Counted from the first letter of the stretch, positions 52,913 through 62,528 are shown. The stretch is DNA of 64,000 bases from Protaetiibacter mangrovi (GCF_024752305.1 NZ_JANTHX010000003.1:1-64000), one strand, 5' to 3'. The notes: a model not told the origin generated them from the letters alone. Program-made: numbers and translations.

Positions 52913-55827
52913 GCCGCAGCGCGGTCACCCTCACCGAGCTCGCCCGACTCGGGTTCGCGGACCTGGGGGAGGCCGCCGCCGCCCTTCCCGAGATCCCGGA
53001 CGCCGTGCTGCCGTTGTTCTCGCGGGCGGCGGATCCGGACCAGGCGCTGCGGCACCTCGTGACGCTCCGGGAGAAGGATCCGGCGGCGACCGATGCGCTC
53101 CTCGGCGACACCGACGCCGCGCGACGCCTGATCGAGGTGCTGGGCGCCTCGGAGGGGCTGGCGGTCTTCCTGCACCGGCACCCCGGTGAGACGGTCGTGC
53201 TCGCCGAGCCGATCGTCGGACCCGCATCCGAGGCCGACTACCGCGAGCGGCTGGTGGGGGTCGTGGACGGGCTGGGCGGCGAAGCGGCGCGGAACGCGCT
53301 GCGCATCGCCTATCGGCGCGAGCTGACCCGGCTCGCCGCCTGGGATCTGGACCAGGCCGAGCCGATCGACGCGGTCGCCCGGGTGGCGGCCGCGCTCGCC
53401 GACCTCGCCGCCGCGGCGTTGGACGCGGCGATCGCGATCGCGCGCGCGGACTCCCGGTTCCCGTCCGACGAGGTGGCCGCCACGCGGCTCGCGATCGTCG
53501 GGATGGGCAAGTCCGGCGCACGCGAGCTGAACTACCTGAGCGACGTCGACGTCATCTTCGTGGGAGGCGGCGACGGCATCCCCGACGGGCGCGCCATCGA
53601 GATCGCGACCCGCCTGGCGGTCGACACGATGCACGCCATCCAGGAGCTCGCGGTGGAGCCGCCCCTGTGGGAGGTCGACGCGAACCTCAGACCGGAGGGC
53701 AAGGACGGCGCCCTCGTGCGCACCCTCGAGTCGCATCTGGCGTACTACGACCGATGGGCCAAGAGCTGGGAGTTCCAGGCGCTGCTGAAGGCCCGCGCGA
53801 TGGCGGGTGATCGCGAGCTCGGGGAGCGGTTCGTCGCCGGCGTCGCCCCGAAGGTCTGGGCGGCCTCCTCCCGTGAGGGTTTCGTCGAGTCGGTGCAGCG
53901 GATGCGCGAGCGCGTGCTGCAGCACATCCCGCACGACGAGGTCGAGCTGCAGCTCAAGCTCGGGCCCGGCGGTCTGCGCGACGTCGAGTTCACCATCCAG
54001 CTGCTGCAGCTCGTGCACGGTCAGGTCGACCCCGAGATCCGGCAGCGGGGCACCCTCGACGCCCTGGTGGCCCTGGCGGATCGGGGGTACATCGGTCGCG
54101 TCGAGGCGGCGGAGTTCGCCCGCGACTACCGGTTCCTCCGGCTGATCGAGCACCGTCTGCAGCTCGCCCGGCTGCGACGCACCCACCTCATGCCGCGCGG
54201 CGAGGCCGAGCAGCGGGCGCTCGCCCGCGGCACCCGGATCGCCACCACGGCCGACGGCCTCCTGGAGGCCTGGCGCGAGGTGCAGCAGAAGGTGCGCAGT
54301 CTGCACGAGCGCCTGTTCTACCGTCCCCTGCTGTCGGCGGTGGCGGCGCTGCCGGAGGACGGCTACGCGCTCACGAGCGCCCAGGCGGAGGCCCGCCTCG
54401 CGGCGATCGGCTTCCACGACCCCCGGGGGGCGCTGCACCACATCGCGGCGCTCACGGGAGGGGTGTCGCGGCGTGCGGCGATCCAGCGGACGCTGCTGCC
54501 CGTCATGCTGCAGTGGTTCGCCGACGGTGCCGACCCGGACTACGGTCTGCTTGCCTTCCGGCGCCTGTCGGACGACCTCGGCGAGGCGTACTGGTTCCTG
54601 CGGATGCTGCGCGATTCGTCGGGGGCCGCGCAGCGGCTCACCCACGTGCTGGCCAGCTCGCGTTTCGCGGGCGTGCTCTTCGAGCGCTTCCCCGAGGCGG
54701 CGGCCTGGCTCGAGAACGACGCCGAACTGCGTCCGCGCGGGCTCGACGAACTCCTCGAGGAGACCGAGGCGACCCTCGCGCGGCACGCCGGTGACGTGGA
54801 TGCCGCCGCCGCGGCGCTGCGCACGGCGCGGCGGCGCGAGGTGCTGCGTCTCGCCCTCGCCGGGATCGTGGGCCTCATCGAGATCGAGGAGCTCGGGGTC
54901 GCGCTCTCGGCCATCACGACGGCGATCCTCAGCGGCGCGCTCCGCCTCGCCCACCGCTGGGGCGACGAGGTCGAGTTCGGCATCGTCGCCATGGGCCGCT
55001 ACGGGGGAGCGGAACTGGGCTTCGGCAGCGACGCCGACATCATCTACGTCTACCGGCCCGCCGGCTGCGAGCCGGAGGTCGCGCAGAAGCGCGCCGAGCA
55101 GATCGTGCACGAGATCAAGCGCCTCACCGAGGACCTTCGGCTGCCGCTCGACCTGGACCTGGGGCTGCGCCCCGAGGGTCGCAACGGCGTGATCGTGCGC
55201 TCGCTCGACAGCTACCGGGCCTACTACCAGCGCTGGTCGCTCACCTGGGAGGCGCAGGCGCTGCTGCGCGCCCGGGGGATCGCCGGCGATGCGGGCCTGC
55301 TCGCCGACTTCGAACGGATGGCCGACGAGCTGCGGTACCCCGCGGCGATCGGCGGAGACGCGATCCGCGAGGTGAAGCGCATCAAGGCGCGCGTGGAGTC
55401 GGAGCGGCTGCCGCAGGGAGCGGATCCGTCCCGGCATCTAAAGCTCGGACGCGGGTCGCTGTCGGACGTCGAGTGGCTCGTGCAGCTGCTGCAGCTCGAG
55501 CACGCCCACGCGATCCCGGAGCTGCGCACCACCTCGACGCTCGACGCCCTCGCGGCGGCCGTCGAGGCCGACCTCGTGTCCGAGGCCGATGCCGCGCGGC
55601 TGCGGGCAGCCTGGATCATCGCCTCCCGGGCGCGCTCGGCGATGACGCTGTGGACGGCGAAGACGGCCGACGTGCTGCCTGCCGATCGGCGGGCGCTCGA
55701 GGGGGTGGCCCGGCTCATGGAGTACCCGCCGCACTCCGCCACCCGACTCGACGAGGACTACCTGCGCACGACCCGCATCGCCCGTCAGGTGTTCGAGCGG
55801 CTGTTCTACGGGTCGCGTCTGACATGA
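52849..55827 (+). CDS. glnE: Bifunctional glutamine synthetase adenylyltransferase/deadenylase
   Basis: This ~990-residue enzyme switches GlnA activity by adding or removing AMP on a tyrosine. Two nucleotidyltransferase domains are visible: GMGKSGARELNYLSDVDVIF in the N-terminal half and AMGRYGGAELGFGSDADIIYVY in the C-terminal half, each with the GxxxxxDxD metal motif. Each is followed by a helical domain (GLRDVEFTIQLLQL; SLSDVEWLVQLLQL). GTG 52849 is the first standard start but overlaps glnA2 by 64 bases. Family N-termini fit better from CTG 52909, which overlaps the glnA2 stop (CTGA) four bases after GGAGG. Confidence 0.95.
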   Translation: MGRLPRAGHALRAGSEPGGALSRSAVTLTELARLGFADLGEAAAALPEIPDAVLPLFSRAADPDQALRHLVTLREKDPAATDALLGDTDAARRLIEVLGASEGLAVFLHRHPGETVVLAEPIVGPASEADYRERLVGVVDGLGGEAARNALRIAYRRELTRLAAWDLDQAEPIDAVARVAAALADLAAAALDAAIAIARADSRFPSDEVAATRLAIVGMGKSGARELNYLSDVDVIFVGGGDGIPDGRAIEIATRLAVDTMHAIQELAVEPPLWEVDANLRPEGKDGALVRTLESHLAYYDRWAKSWEFQALLKARAMAGDRELGERFVAGVAPKVWAASSREGFVESVQRMRERVLQHIPHDEVELQLKLGPGGLRDVEFTIQLLQLVHGQVDPEIRQRGTLDALVALADRGYIGRVEAAEFARDYRFLRLIEHRLQLARLRRTHLMPRGEAEQRALARGTRIATTADGLLEAWREVQQKVRSLHERLFYRPLLSAVAALPEDGYALTSAQAEARLAAIGFHDPRGALHHIAALTGGVSRRAAIQRTLLPVMLQWFADGADPDYGLLAFRRLSDDLGEAYWFLRMLRDSSGAAQRLTHVLASSRFAGVLFERFPEAAAWLENDAELRPRGLDELLEETEATLARHAGDVDAAAAALRTARRREVLRLALAGIVGLIEIEELGVALSAITTAILSGALRLAHRWGDEVEFGIVAMGRYGGAELGFGSDADIIYVYRPAGCEPEVAQKRAEQIVHEIKRLTEDLRLPLDLDLGLRPEGRNGVIVRSLDSYRAYYQRWSLTWEAQALLRARGIAGDAGLLADFERMADELRYPAAIGGDAIREVKRIKARVESERLPQGADPSRHLKLGRGSLSDVEWLVQLLQLEHAHAIPELRTTSTLDALAAAVEADLVSEADAARLRAAWIIASRARSAMTLWTAKTADVLPADRRALEGVARLMEYPPHSATRLDEDYLRTTRIARQVFERLFYGSRLT

Positions 55828-56252
55828 GCGTCCGCGAGCGCTGGTTCCGCTTCCTCGGTCGCACGCTCAACCCCGTCGCACTCCGCGCCGCGCATCGAGG
55901 GCGCGGACCGTTCTCGGCGATCCGGCATGTCGGCCGGAAGACGGGCCGGGTCTACGAGACGCCGATCATCGTGGCGCCCACCGAGGGCGGCTTCGTGGCC
56001 GAGCTCACCTACGGGCCCGAGGTGGCCTGGTACCGCAATCTGCGCGCTGCGGGATCCGGGGTGCTGATCCACCGCGGACGCGAGATCGCCGTCGACGGTG
56101 TGCGCCCTCTCGACCGCGAGGCGGGGCTCGCCGCGTACGGCCCGCCCCGCTCGTGGATCCTGCGGGCGCTCCGGCGACGCGACTTCCTGCTCCTGCACGC
56201 GCGCGACACGCCCGAGGCGCCGTCGTCGGAAGATGAGAATTCGCGGGACTGA
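55824..56252 (+). CDS. Deazaflavin-dependent nitroreductase-family protein
   Basis: This 142-residue protein has the split-barrel fold of the F420/FMN-linked nitroreductase group (Ddn-like). The signature is PFSAIRHVGRKTGRVYETPIIV followed by TYGPEVAWYRNLRAAG. Family members reduce quinones or unusual substrates with F420H2. The ATG overlaps the glnE stop (ATGA). A terminator hairpin follows about 27 bases after its stop. Confidence 0.88.
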   Translation: MSVRERWFRFLGRTLNPVALRAAHRGRGPFSAIRHVGRKTGRVYETPIIVAPTEGGFVAELTYGPEVAWYRNLRAAGSGVLIHRGREIAVDGVRPLDREAGLAAYGPPRSWILRALRRRDFLLLHARDTPEAPSSEDENSRD

Positions 56253-56278
56253 GCGTCCCGCATTCCTGTACCCCGTTT

Positions 56279-56300
56279 GCGTCCGCCGGTCGGCGGACGC
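56279..56300 (+). terminator. Terminator of glnA2-glnE operon
   Basis: Arms GCGTCCGCCG and CGGCGGACGC form a stem with a minimal loop, followed by TCGTT. Confidence 0.65.
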
Positions 56301-56632
56301 TCGTTCGCGGTCGCGCGCTCGCGACGCGCGGACCGTCGTGCGCGGTGCGGCAGGGGTGTCTCCTCTGACCGGGGGTTTCCCGCGGGTGCGCCCCGGAGGC
56401 GGACGCCCGCGTGCCTGCAGGCGCGGCGTGTCGGTCGAATGGCGGACAGCGCGAGACGAGCCCCGCTCGACTATGAGAGCGGCTCCCTCGCCCGCCGATG
56501 TGCCGCCCTTGCGGGGGTAGACAGGTCGTGCCCAGAATCGAGCAACGAACTGACAGGACTTGATCCCCAGCGTCGCGGATCCACCGGAACCGGCCCCCGT
56601 GCCGACCGGACGGACGACGAGAGGGGACCGCT
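56301..56632 (+). promoter_or_regulatory. Upstream region of exopolysaccharide operon
   Basis: This stretch lacks a convincing gene. It contains a G/C dyad (56503-56522; CCGCCC then TTGC then GGGGGTAGAC), a CAGAAT -10 candidate at 56533-56538 and a GAGAGGGG ribosome binding site before the GTG at 56633. The G-rich arm and TAGAC recur upstream of the exported-protein gene at 63041-63063, at nearly the same distance from a -10-like hexamer. A shared activator is suggested. Confidence 0.5.
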
Positions 56633-58126
56633 GTGTTCATCTTCCTGCTGCAGCTGCGGCACATGATCGAGGGCCACCCGGAGCTCTACCTCTTCGCGGT
56701 GTACTCGGCCCTCATCTGGTGCCTGTGGGTGCTCAAGGTCGTGATCTCCTCGCGCTACCGCCCCTTCACCGGCACCTTCCGCGGCACGACGAGCGTCGTG
56801 GTGCCGGTGGTCGACGAGCCGCTCGAACTCTTCCGCGACGTCATCGGACGGATGGTGGAGCAGCGGCCCGACGAGATCATCGTGGTGATCAACGGGGCGC
56901 CGAACCCGGGCCTGGTGCAGGTGTGCGAGGAGTTCGCGCCGCTCGTGCGGTGGGTGCACACCCCGATCCCCGGCAAGCGCAACGCGGTCAAGATCGGCAC
57001 CGAGCTCTCGCGGGGCGAGATCACCGTGCTGGTGGACTCCGACACCGTGTGGACCGAGGCCACGCTCGCCGAGCTGGTGAAGCCCTTCGCCGATCCGACC
57101 GTCGGCGGGGTGACCACGCGTCAGCGCATCCTGGAGCCCACCCGCAGCTGGATCACGCGGTGGGCCGACTGGCTCGAGAACAGCCGGGCCCTCTACTCGA
57201 TGCCCGCGCAGAGCGTGCTCGGGCAGGTCGGCTGCCTGCCGGGGCGCACGATCGCGTTCCGCCGGTCGATCCTCACCCGGGTCATGCACGACTTCATGAC
57301 CCAGCGCTTCCTCGGGGTGTTCCTCGAGGTGTCCGACGATCGCACGCTGACCAACCTGACGCTGAAGGCGGGCTATCGCACCGTCTACCAGTACACGAGC
57401 CTCGTCTACACGGATGCGCCGCTCCAGGTGAAGAAGCTGTTCAAGCAGCAACTGCGCTGGGCGCGCGGGAGCCAGTACAACACCCTCCGGATGCTGCCCT
57501 GGATGCTCGGTCACGCCCCCGTGCTCGCGCTCTTCTTCGTCATGGACATCCTGCTCCCGTTCCTGCTCTGGGGTGTGATCGCGGGGTGGACGTACCGCGC
57601 CCTGACCGGGCAGGGCTACAACTTCTACGCCGGCTTCCTCGAGGAGTACGGCCTGCAGTCCGGAGTGGTCTTCGTGCTGGCCCTCATGGTCGCCTCGTCG
57701 GTGCTCAGCATGGCGATCCGCCAGTTGCGGCATCTCTCCGAGAAGCCGAGCGACTTCCTGCGGCTGCCGGTGTTCATCATCGTCTCGACGTTCTTCCTCA
57801 TGCCGATCCGGCTGCTCGGGTTCTTCCGGATGGCGCACGCGAGCGGGTGGGGGACCCGCACGGGTGCGTACGCGGGCGGCGACCCCGAGCAGACGTCGTC
57901 GCCCGCCGCGGCCGGTTCCGGGTCGTCCCAGAGCCGCGCGAACGCCGTGCTGGTCCGCGCGGCGAGCGTGCCCCTGGGTGTCGCCTCGATCACGGGCTTG
58001 AGCCCGAGCGAGCCGTCCGCTGCGGCGAGGAAGCCGCGACGCCGGCGCCGGCCGAACCCGCTGGCCGCCATCCCGTACCTCATCGGATTCACGATCTTCG
58101 CTCTGGAGGCGATGCTCCTTGTCTAG
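56633..58126 (+). CDS. Processive GT2 glycosyltransferase (hyaluronan synthase-like)
   Basis: This 497-residue membrane glycosyltransferase resembles hyaluronan synthase and NodC. An N-terminal helix is followed by a GT-A domain with VVVPVVDEP, DSD (135-137, metal/UDP binding), the catalytic SDD (D235, D236) and QQLRW (272-276), the processivity motif. Four to five C-terminal helices would form the secretion channel. A Ser/Ala-rich, basic C-terminal stretch is added before a last helix. Together with the downstream UDP-glucose dehydrogenase it may make a glucuronate-containing polymer; the donor is inferred. Confidence 0.88.
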   Translation: MFIFLLQLRHMIEGHPELYLFAVYSALIWCLWVLKVVISSRYRPFTGTFRGTTSVVVPVVDEPLELFRDVIGRMVEQRPDEIIVVINGAPNPGLVQVCEEFAPLVRWVHTPIPGKRNAVKIGTELSRGEITVLVDSDTVWTEATLAELVKPFADPTVGGVTTRQRILEPTRSWITRWADWLENSRALYSMPAQSVLGQVGCLPGRTIAFRRSILTRVMHDFMTQRFLGVFLEVSDDRTLTNLTLKAGYRTVYQYTSLVYTDAPLQVKKLFKQQLRWARGSQYNTLRMLPWMLGHAPVLALFFVMDILLPFLLWGVIAGWTYRALTGQGYNFYAGFLEEYGLQSGVVFVLALMVASSVLSMAIRQLRHLSEKPSDFLRLPVFIIVSTFFLMPIRLLGFFRMAHASGWGTRTGAYAGGDPEQTSSPAAAGSGSSQSRANAVLVRAASVPLGVASITGLSPSEPSAAARKPRRRRRPNPLAAIPYLIGFTIFALEAMLLV

Positions 58127-59528
58127 TGTCACTGCCGCCCGCTCCTGGTGGGCCGTGTCCCGCACCCGCTCCCGCGTCACGGCGGTCGCGGCGACCGTGC
58201 TCGTGCTGGCCCTCGCGGCACTGAGCGCGATCGTGTGGACGTCGCCCGACGTGTCGCCCGTGCAGCAGACGATCCGCGCCGCGGAGAAGGTCCAGGAGGC
58301 CGCCGACGCCGCGCACGAGCGCGAGCGGCTGATGGCGCGCATCGACGCCCTCGAGGCGCAGGTGGGCTCCCTCACGGAGGGCAAGGTCGACGCCGAGCAG
58401 CAGCTCGCCAGCAGCGACGGCGCGCTCCAGGCCGCCCTGAAGGAGCTGGCCATCCTGCAGAACTCCGAGCGGTCCGCGACGGCGCCGCTCGAGACGGCTC
58501 CCGCGCCGGCCCCGGCACCGCAGCCGGCGGCAGCGCCGGTCACCGCGCCCTCGAAGGCCGAACTGCTGTCCCCGAGCGCGATGTACTACGGCATGTACAC
58601 CGAGCAGGCGCCCCACAACTGGGCGACGCTCGACGCCACCTCGCAGAAGGTGGGGGCGCTGCCGAGCATGGTCGGCTACTTCGGCGGCTGGGACCAGGAC
58701 TTCCGTGCCGACGCGGTCACGCGCTCCTGGTCGCGGGGCATGCTGCCGATGCTGACCTGGGAGTCGCGGCCCATCGCGGCCCAGAACGACGTCGTCGACG
58801 AGCCCGACTACTCGCTTCCGCGCATCATCGGCGGTGCGTTCGACGACTACCTGCACCGCTACGCCCAGGCGATCGCGAGCACCGGGCTGCCGCTCGCCAT
58901 CCGTCTCGATCACGAGATGAACGGCGTCTGGTACCCGTGGTCGGAGACCGACGGATCCGGGGCCTCGATCAACGGGAACAGCCCCGGCGACTACGTGAAG
59001 ATGTGGCAGCACGTGCACGACATCTTCGAGCAGGAGGGCGCGAACGAGTACGTGATCTGGGTGTGGGCGCCGAACCGCGTCGACAACCTTCCCTCGGCGA
59101 ACCGCGGCCTGGCGTTCACCGAGCAGCTCTACCCGGGCGACGACTACGTCGACTGGATCGGGATGTCGGGCTACCTGCGCCCGCCCTACACGAGCACGAG
59201 CAGCTACACCTTCGACACGACGTTCGGTGCGACGCTCGCCCAGCTGCGGCAGGTCGCCGACAAGCCGATCGTGCTCGCGGAGGTGGGGGCGTCCGAGACC
59301 GAGGGGCACAAGCCGGAGTGGGTGGCCAGCTTCTTCGACGGCCTCGCCGACCCGGCCAACGACGACATCGTCGGGTTCGCCTGGTTCAGCCTCGCCGTGA
59401 CGACCTACGTGCAGGGCGAACGGGCGACCAACGATTGGCGCATCGATTCACGGGCCGACTCGCTCGCGGCCTTCCAGAACGGTCTCGCCGAGCTCGGCGA
59501 CGACGTGCAGACCCAGCCGCTCGGCTGA
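58119..59528 (+). CDS. Membrane-anchored GH26-like glycosidase
   Basis: This 469-residue protein starts with TTG inside the end of the glycosyltransferase gene. It has a signal anchor (residues 19-41), a coiled coil (50-110), a Pro/Ala linker (120-145) and a GH26-type TIM barrel. The catalytic acid is Glu266 in RLDHEMNGVWYPW and the nucleophile Glu388 in IVLAEVGAS. GH26 enzymes cleave beta-mannans and related beta-glucans. In this operon it could trim or release the polymer at the cell surface, as polysaccharide-cassette hydrolases do. Confidence 0.88.
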   Translation: MSSVTAARSWWAVSRTRSRVTAVAATVLVLALAALSAIVWTSPDVSPVQQTIRAAEKVQEAADAAHERERLMARIDALEAQVGSLTEGKVDAEQQLASSDGALQAALKELAILQNSERSATAPLETAPAPAPAPQPAAAPVTAPSKAELLSPSAMYYGMYTEQAPHNWATLDATSQKVGALPSMVGYFGGWDQDFRADAVTRSWSRGMLPMLTWESRPIAAQNDVVDEPDYSLPRIIGGAFDDYLHRYAQAIASTGLPLAIRLDHEMNGVWYPWSETDGSGASINGNSPGDYVKMWQHVHDIFEQEGANEYVIWVWAPNRVDNLPSANRGLAFTEQLYPGDDYVDWIGMSGYLRPPYTSTSSYTFDTTFGATLAQLRQVADKPIVLAEVGASETEGHKPEWVASFFDGLADPANDDIVGFAWFSLAVTTYVQGERATNDWRIDSRADSLAAFQNGLAELGDDVQTQPLG

Positions 59529-59544
59529 CGAGGGAGGAGACACC

Positions 59545-60966
59545 ATGATGGGGACGACGGATGCGACGACGGGGGCGACGCCGGAGGCGGCCGCACTGAA
59601 GCCTCGGATCAGCGTGATCGGCACGGGGTACCTGGGGGCGACCCACGCCGCCGCGATGGCCGAGCTCGGGTTCGACGTCGTCGGGGTCGACACCGACCCG
59701 GCGAAGGTCGAGCTGCTCGCGGGAGGGCGTGTGCCGTTCTTCGAGCCGGGTCTCGAGGAGCTGCTCGCGCGCCACCTCGCGACCGGGCGGCTGAGCTTCA
59801 CCACCGACCTCGCGGAGGCGGTCGCCATGAGCGACGTGCACTTCGTCTGTGTCGGGACGCCTCAGCAGGCGACGAGCCACGCCGCCGACCTGCGTTTCGT
59901 CGAGTCGGCGGTGGCGGGGATCGCGCGTGCGCTCAGCCACGACGGCATCGTCGTCGGCAAGTCGACGGTCCCCGTGGGCACCGCGGCGCGGTTGCGCGAG
60001 CTGCTCGGGGCCCTCGCACCGGAGGGGGTCTCGACCGAGCTGATCTGGAACCCGGAGTTCCTGCGCGAGGGGAAGGCCGTCGATGACACCCTCCACCCCG
60101 ACCGGGTCGTGATCGGCGGAGCCTCGCCGGCCGCCGAGCGGGTCATGAGGCAGGTCTACGGCCAGCCGATCGCCGAGGGGGCGCCGTTCCTCGCGATGGG
60201 CCTCACGACAGCCGAGCTCGTCAAGGTGAGCGCGAACGCCTTCCTTGCGACCAAGATCTCGTTCATCAACGCGATCGCGGAGCTCTGCACGGTGGCCGAC
60301 GCGGATGTGAACGCCCTCGCCGACGCCATCGGCTTCGACGGCCGGATCGGGCGACGGTTCCTGGACGCGGGGCTCGGCTTCGGCGGCGGGTGCCTGCCGA
60401 AGGACATCCGCGCCCTCATGCACCGAGCCGCCGAGCTCGGCGCGCTCGAGGTCGTCGGTCTCATGGAGCAGGTCGACGAGATCAACATGGCCCAGCGCCA
60501 GCGCGTCGTCGACCTGGCGCTGGAGGCGTGCGGGGGCTCCGTGCTGAACGCCCGCATCGGCGTGCTCGGGGCGGCGTTCAAGCCCCTGACCGACGACGTC
60601 CGCGATTCGCCGGCACTCAACGTGGCGGCGGCGCTGCACCTGCGCGGTGCCCAGGTGACCGTCTTCGACCCGGAGGCGGGGGAGACGGCCCGGCGGATGT
60701 TCCCGACGCTCTCCTACGCCGACGACACCCTCACGGCGGTCGACGGCGCGCACGTCGTGCTGCTGCTGACGGAGTGGTCCGAGTTCCTGGACGCCGACCC
60801 CGAGGAGCTCGGGAGGCGCGTGCGTGCGCGCACTGTCGTCGACGCGCGCAACAAGCTCGACCGCGAGCGCTGGACCGCGGCCGGGTGGACCGTCATCGGA
60901 CTCGGCACCGGCGTCACGGCGCCGGGTGCCGAACCGGCGCGAGCGCGCGCGGACGCCCTCGTCTGA
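59545..60966 (+). CDS. UDP-glucose 6-dehydrogenase
   Basis: This 473-residue enzyme oxidises UDP-glucose to UDP-glucuronate with two NAD+. The Rossmann loop ISVIGTGYLGATHA lies near residue 22-35, and the catalytic Cys283 is in GFGGGCLPKD with the Lys two residues on. The C-terminal UDP-binding domain has AAFKPLTDDVRDSPAL. The N-terminus carries ~18 extra residues. It supplies the likely sugar donor for the GT2 synthase 1.4 kb upstream. A bidirectional terminator follows. Confidence 0.95.
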   Translation: MMGTTDATTGATPEAAALKPRISVIGTGYLGATHAAAMAELGFDVVGVDTDPAKVELLAGGRVPFFEPGLEELLARHLATGRLSFTTDLAEAVAMSDVHFVCVGTPQQATSHAADLRFVESAVAGIARALSHDGIVVGKSTVPVGTAARLRELLGALAPEGVSTELIWNPEFLREGKAVDDTLHPDRVVIGGASPAAERVMRQVYGQPIAEGAPFLAMGLTTAELVKVSANAFLATKISFINAIAELCTVADADVNALADAIGFDGRIGRRFLDAGLGFGGGCLPKDIRALMHRAAELGALEVVGLMEQVDEINMAQRQRVVDLALEACGGSVLNARIGVLGAAFKPLTDDVRDSPALNVAAALHLRGAQVTVFDPEAGETARRMFPTLSYADDTLTAVDGAHVVLLLTEWSEFLDADPEELGRRVRARTVVDARNKLDRERWTAAGWTVIGLGTGVTAPGAEPARARADALV

Positions 60967-60984
60967 GCCGGCCGCAGATGACAG

Positions 60985-61025
60985 CGGACGGGCCGCCTCC
61001 CGAAGGAGACGGCCCGTCCGTTTCT
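60985..61025. terminator. Bidirectional terminator between dehydrogenase gene and glnA
   Basis: Eleven-base arms CGGACGGGCCG and CGGCCCGTCCG surround an inner CCTCC/GGAG stem, followed by TTTCT on the plus strand. It ends both convergent operons. Confidence 0.85.
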
Positions 61026-61038
61026 GCGCGTCTGCGGC

Positions 61039-62475
61039 TCAGACCCCGAAGTACAGCTCGTACTCGAAGGGGTGCGGGCGCTGCGCGAAGGGGAGGAGCT
61101 CCTTCTCGCGCTTGTAGTCGATCCAGGTGTCGATCAGGTCCTGGGTGAACACGCCGCCCTCGAGGAGGAAGTCGTGGTCGGCCTCCAGGGCCTTCAGCGC
61201 CTCGTCGAGCGACCCCGGCAGCTGCGGGATGTTCTTGGCCTCCTCCGGAGGCAGCTCGTAGAGGTCCTTGTCGACCGGCTCGTGCGGCTCGATCTTGTTC
61301 TTGATGCCGTCGATACCCGCCATCAGGATCGCCGCGAAGGCGAGGTACGGGTTGCCCGACGAGTCGGGGGCGCGGAACTCGATGCGCTTGGCCTTCGGGT
61401 TGGTGCCGGTGATCGGGATGCGGATCGACGCCGAGCGGTTGCCGGCCGAGTAGACCAGGTTCACCGGGGCCTCGAAGCCGGGGATCAGGCGGTGGTACGA
61501 GTTGACCGTCGGGTTCGTGAACGCGGCGACCGCGGCGGCGTGCTTGAGGATGCCGCCGATGTACCAGCGCGCGATGTCCGACAGGCCGCCGTAGCCCTGC
61601 TCGTCGTAGAACAGCGGCTTGCCGCCGTCCCACAGCGAGGAGTGCACGTGCATGCCCGAGCCGTTGTCGCCCATGAGCGGCTTCGGCATGAAGGTCGCCG
61701 TCTTGCCCCACTCGAGCGCGGTGTTCTTGACGATGTACTTGAACTTCAGGATGTCGTCGGCCGCGTGGACCATCGTGTCGAACTTGTAGTTGATCTCGTT
61801 CTGACCGGCGGTGCCCACCTCGTGGTGGCTGCGCTCGACCTCGAGGCCCACGTCGGTGAGCTTCAGGACGATGTCGTCGCGCAGGTCGGCCATCTGGTCG
61901 ACGGGCGTGACGGGGAAGTAGCCGCCCTTGTACGGGGTCTTGTTGGCGAGGTTGCCGCCCTCCTCGACGCGCCCGGAGTTCCAGGCCGCCTCGGAGGAGT
62001 CCACCTCGTAGAAGCTCTTGTTCTGCTTCACCTCGAAGCGCACGTCGTCGAAGATGAAGAACTCGGCCTCGGGGGCGAAGTACGCGGTGTCGGCGATGCC
62101 GGTCGACTCGAGGTACTTCTCGGCCTTCTTGGCGACCTGACGCGGGTCGCGCGAGTAGATCTCGCCGTTGCGCGGGTTGTAGATGTCGAAGACGATCACG
62201 AGGGTGCGCTCGGTGCGGAACGGGTCGACGAACGCCGTCGACACATCCGGGATGAGCTGCAGGTCGGACTCGTGGATCGACTGGAAGCCGCGGATCGACG
62301 AACCGTCGAAGAGCTGCCCCACGGTGAAGAAGTCCTCATCCACGGTCGAGGCCGGGATGTTGAAGTGCTGCTGGATACCCGGCAGATCGGTGAAGCGGAT
62401 GTCGAGGAACTTGACATCCGTGTCCTTGATGAACTTCAGCACCTCGGACGAGTCGCTGAACAGAGGCTTGGACAT
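61039..62475 (-). CDS. glnA: Glutamine synthetase type I (adenylylatable)
   Basis: This 478-residue enzyme is the main glutamine synthetase and forms a dodecamer. Metal-site glutamates are in [10 protein letters not shown] and [18 protein letters not shown]; the ATP/metal loop is [13 protein letters not shown] and the flexible loop NRSASIRIP. Tyr406 in [11 protein letters not shown] is the adenylylation site, so GlnE in this window is its probable regulator. The promoter has tandem GlnR-type boxes. A divergent RDD gene is a conserved actinobacterial neighbour. Confidence 0.98.
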   Translation of the reverse strand: MSKPLFSDSSEVLKFIKDTDVKFLDIRFTDLPGIQQHFNIPASTVDEDFFTVGQLFDGSSIRGFQSIHESDLQLIPDVSTAFVDPFRTERTLVIVFDIYNPRNGEIYSRDPRQVAKKAEKYLESTGIADTAYFAPEAEFFIFDDVRFEVKQNKSFYEVDSSEAAWNSGRVEEGGNLANKTPYKGGYFPVTPVDQMADLRDDIVLKLTDVGLEVERSHHEVGTAGQNEINYKFDTMVHAADDILKFKYIVKNTALEWGKTATFMPKPLMGDNGSGMHVHSSLWDGGKPLFYDEQGYGGLSDIARWYIGGILKHAAAVAAFTNPTVNSYHRLIPGFEAPVNLVYSAGNRSASIRIPITGTNPKAKRIEFRAPDSSGNPYLAFAAILMAGIDGIKNKIEPHEPVDKDLYELPPEEAKNIPQLPGSLDEALKALEADHDFLLEGGVFTQDLIDTWIDYKREKELLPFAQRPHPFEYELYFGV

Positions 62476-62505
62476 AGGGGATTACTCCAAGGGCGTGGAA
62501 CGAGT

Positions 62506-62523
62506 CGGCTGCGGGTGCAGCCG
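62506..62523 (-). other. Hairpin in glnA leader
   Basis: Seven-base arms CGGCTGC and GCAGCCG around GGGT fold near the predicted 5' end of the glnA mRNA. It could protect the transcript; no riboswitch-like structure was seen. Confidence 0.4.
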
Positions 62524-62528
62524 TTGAG

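Noticed and set aside
56301-56500. Small genes in the 380-base gap before the glycosyltransferase
   Set aside because: The open frames here are Arg/Pro/Gly-rich without ribosome binding sites or codon bias.
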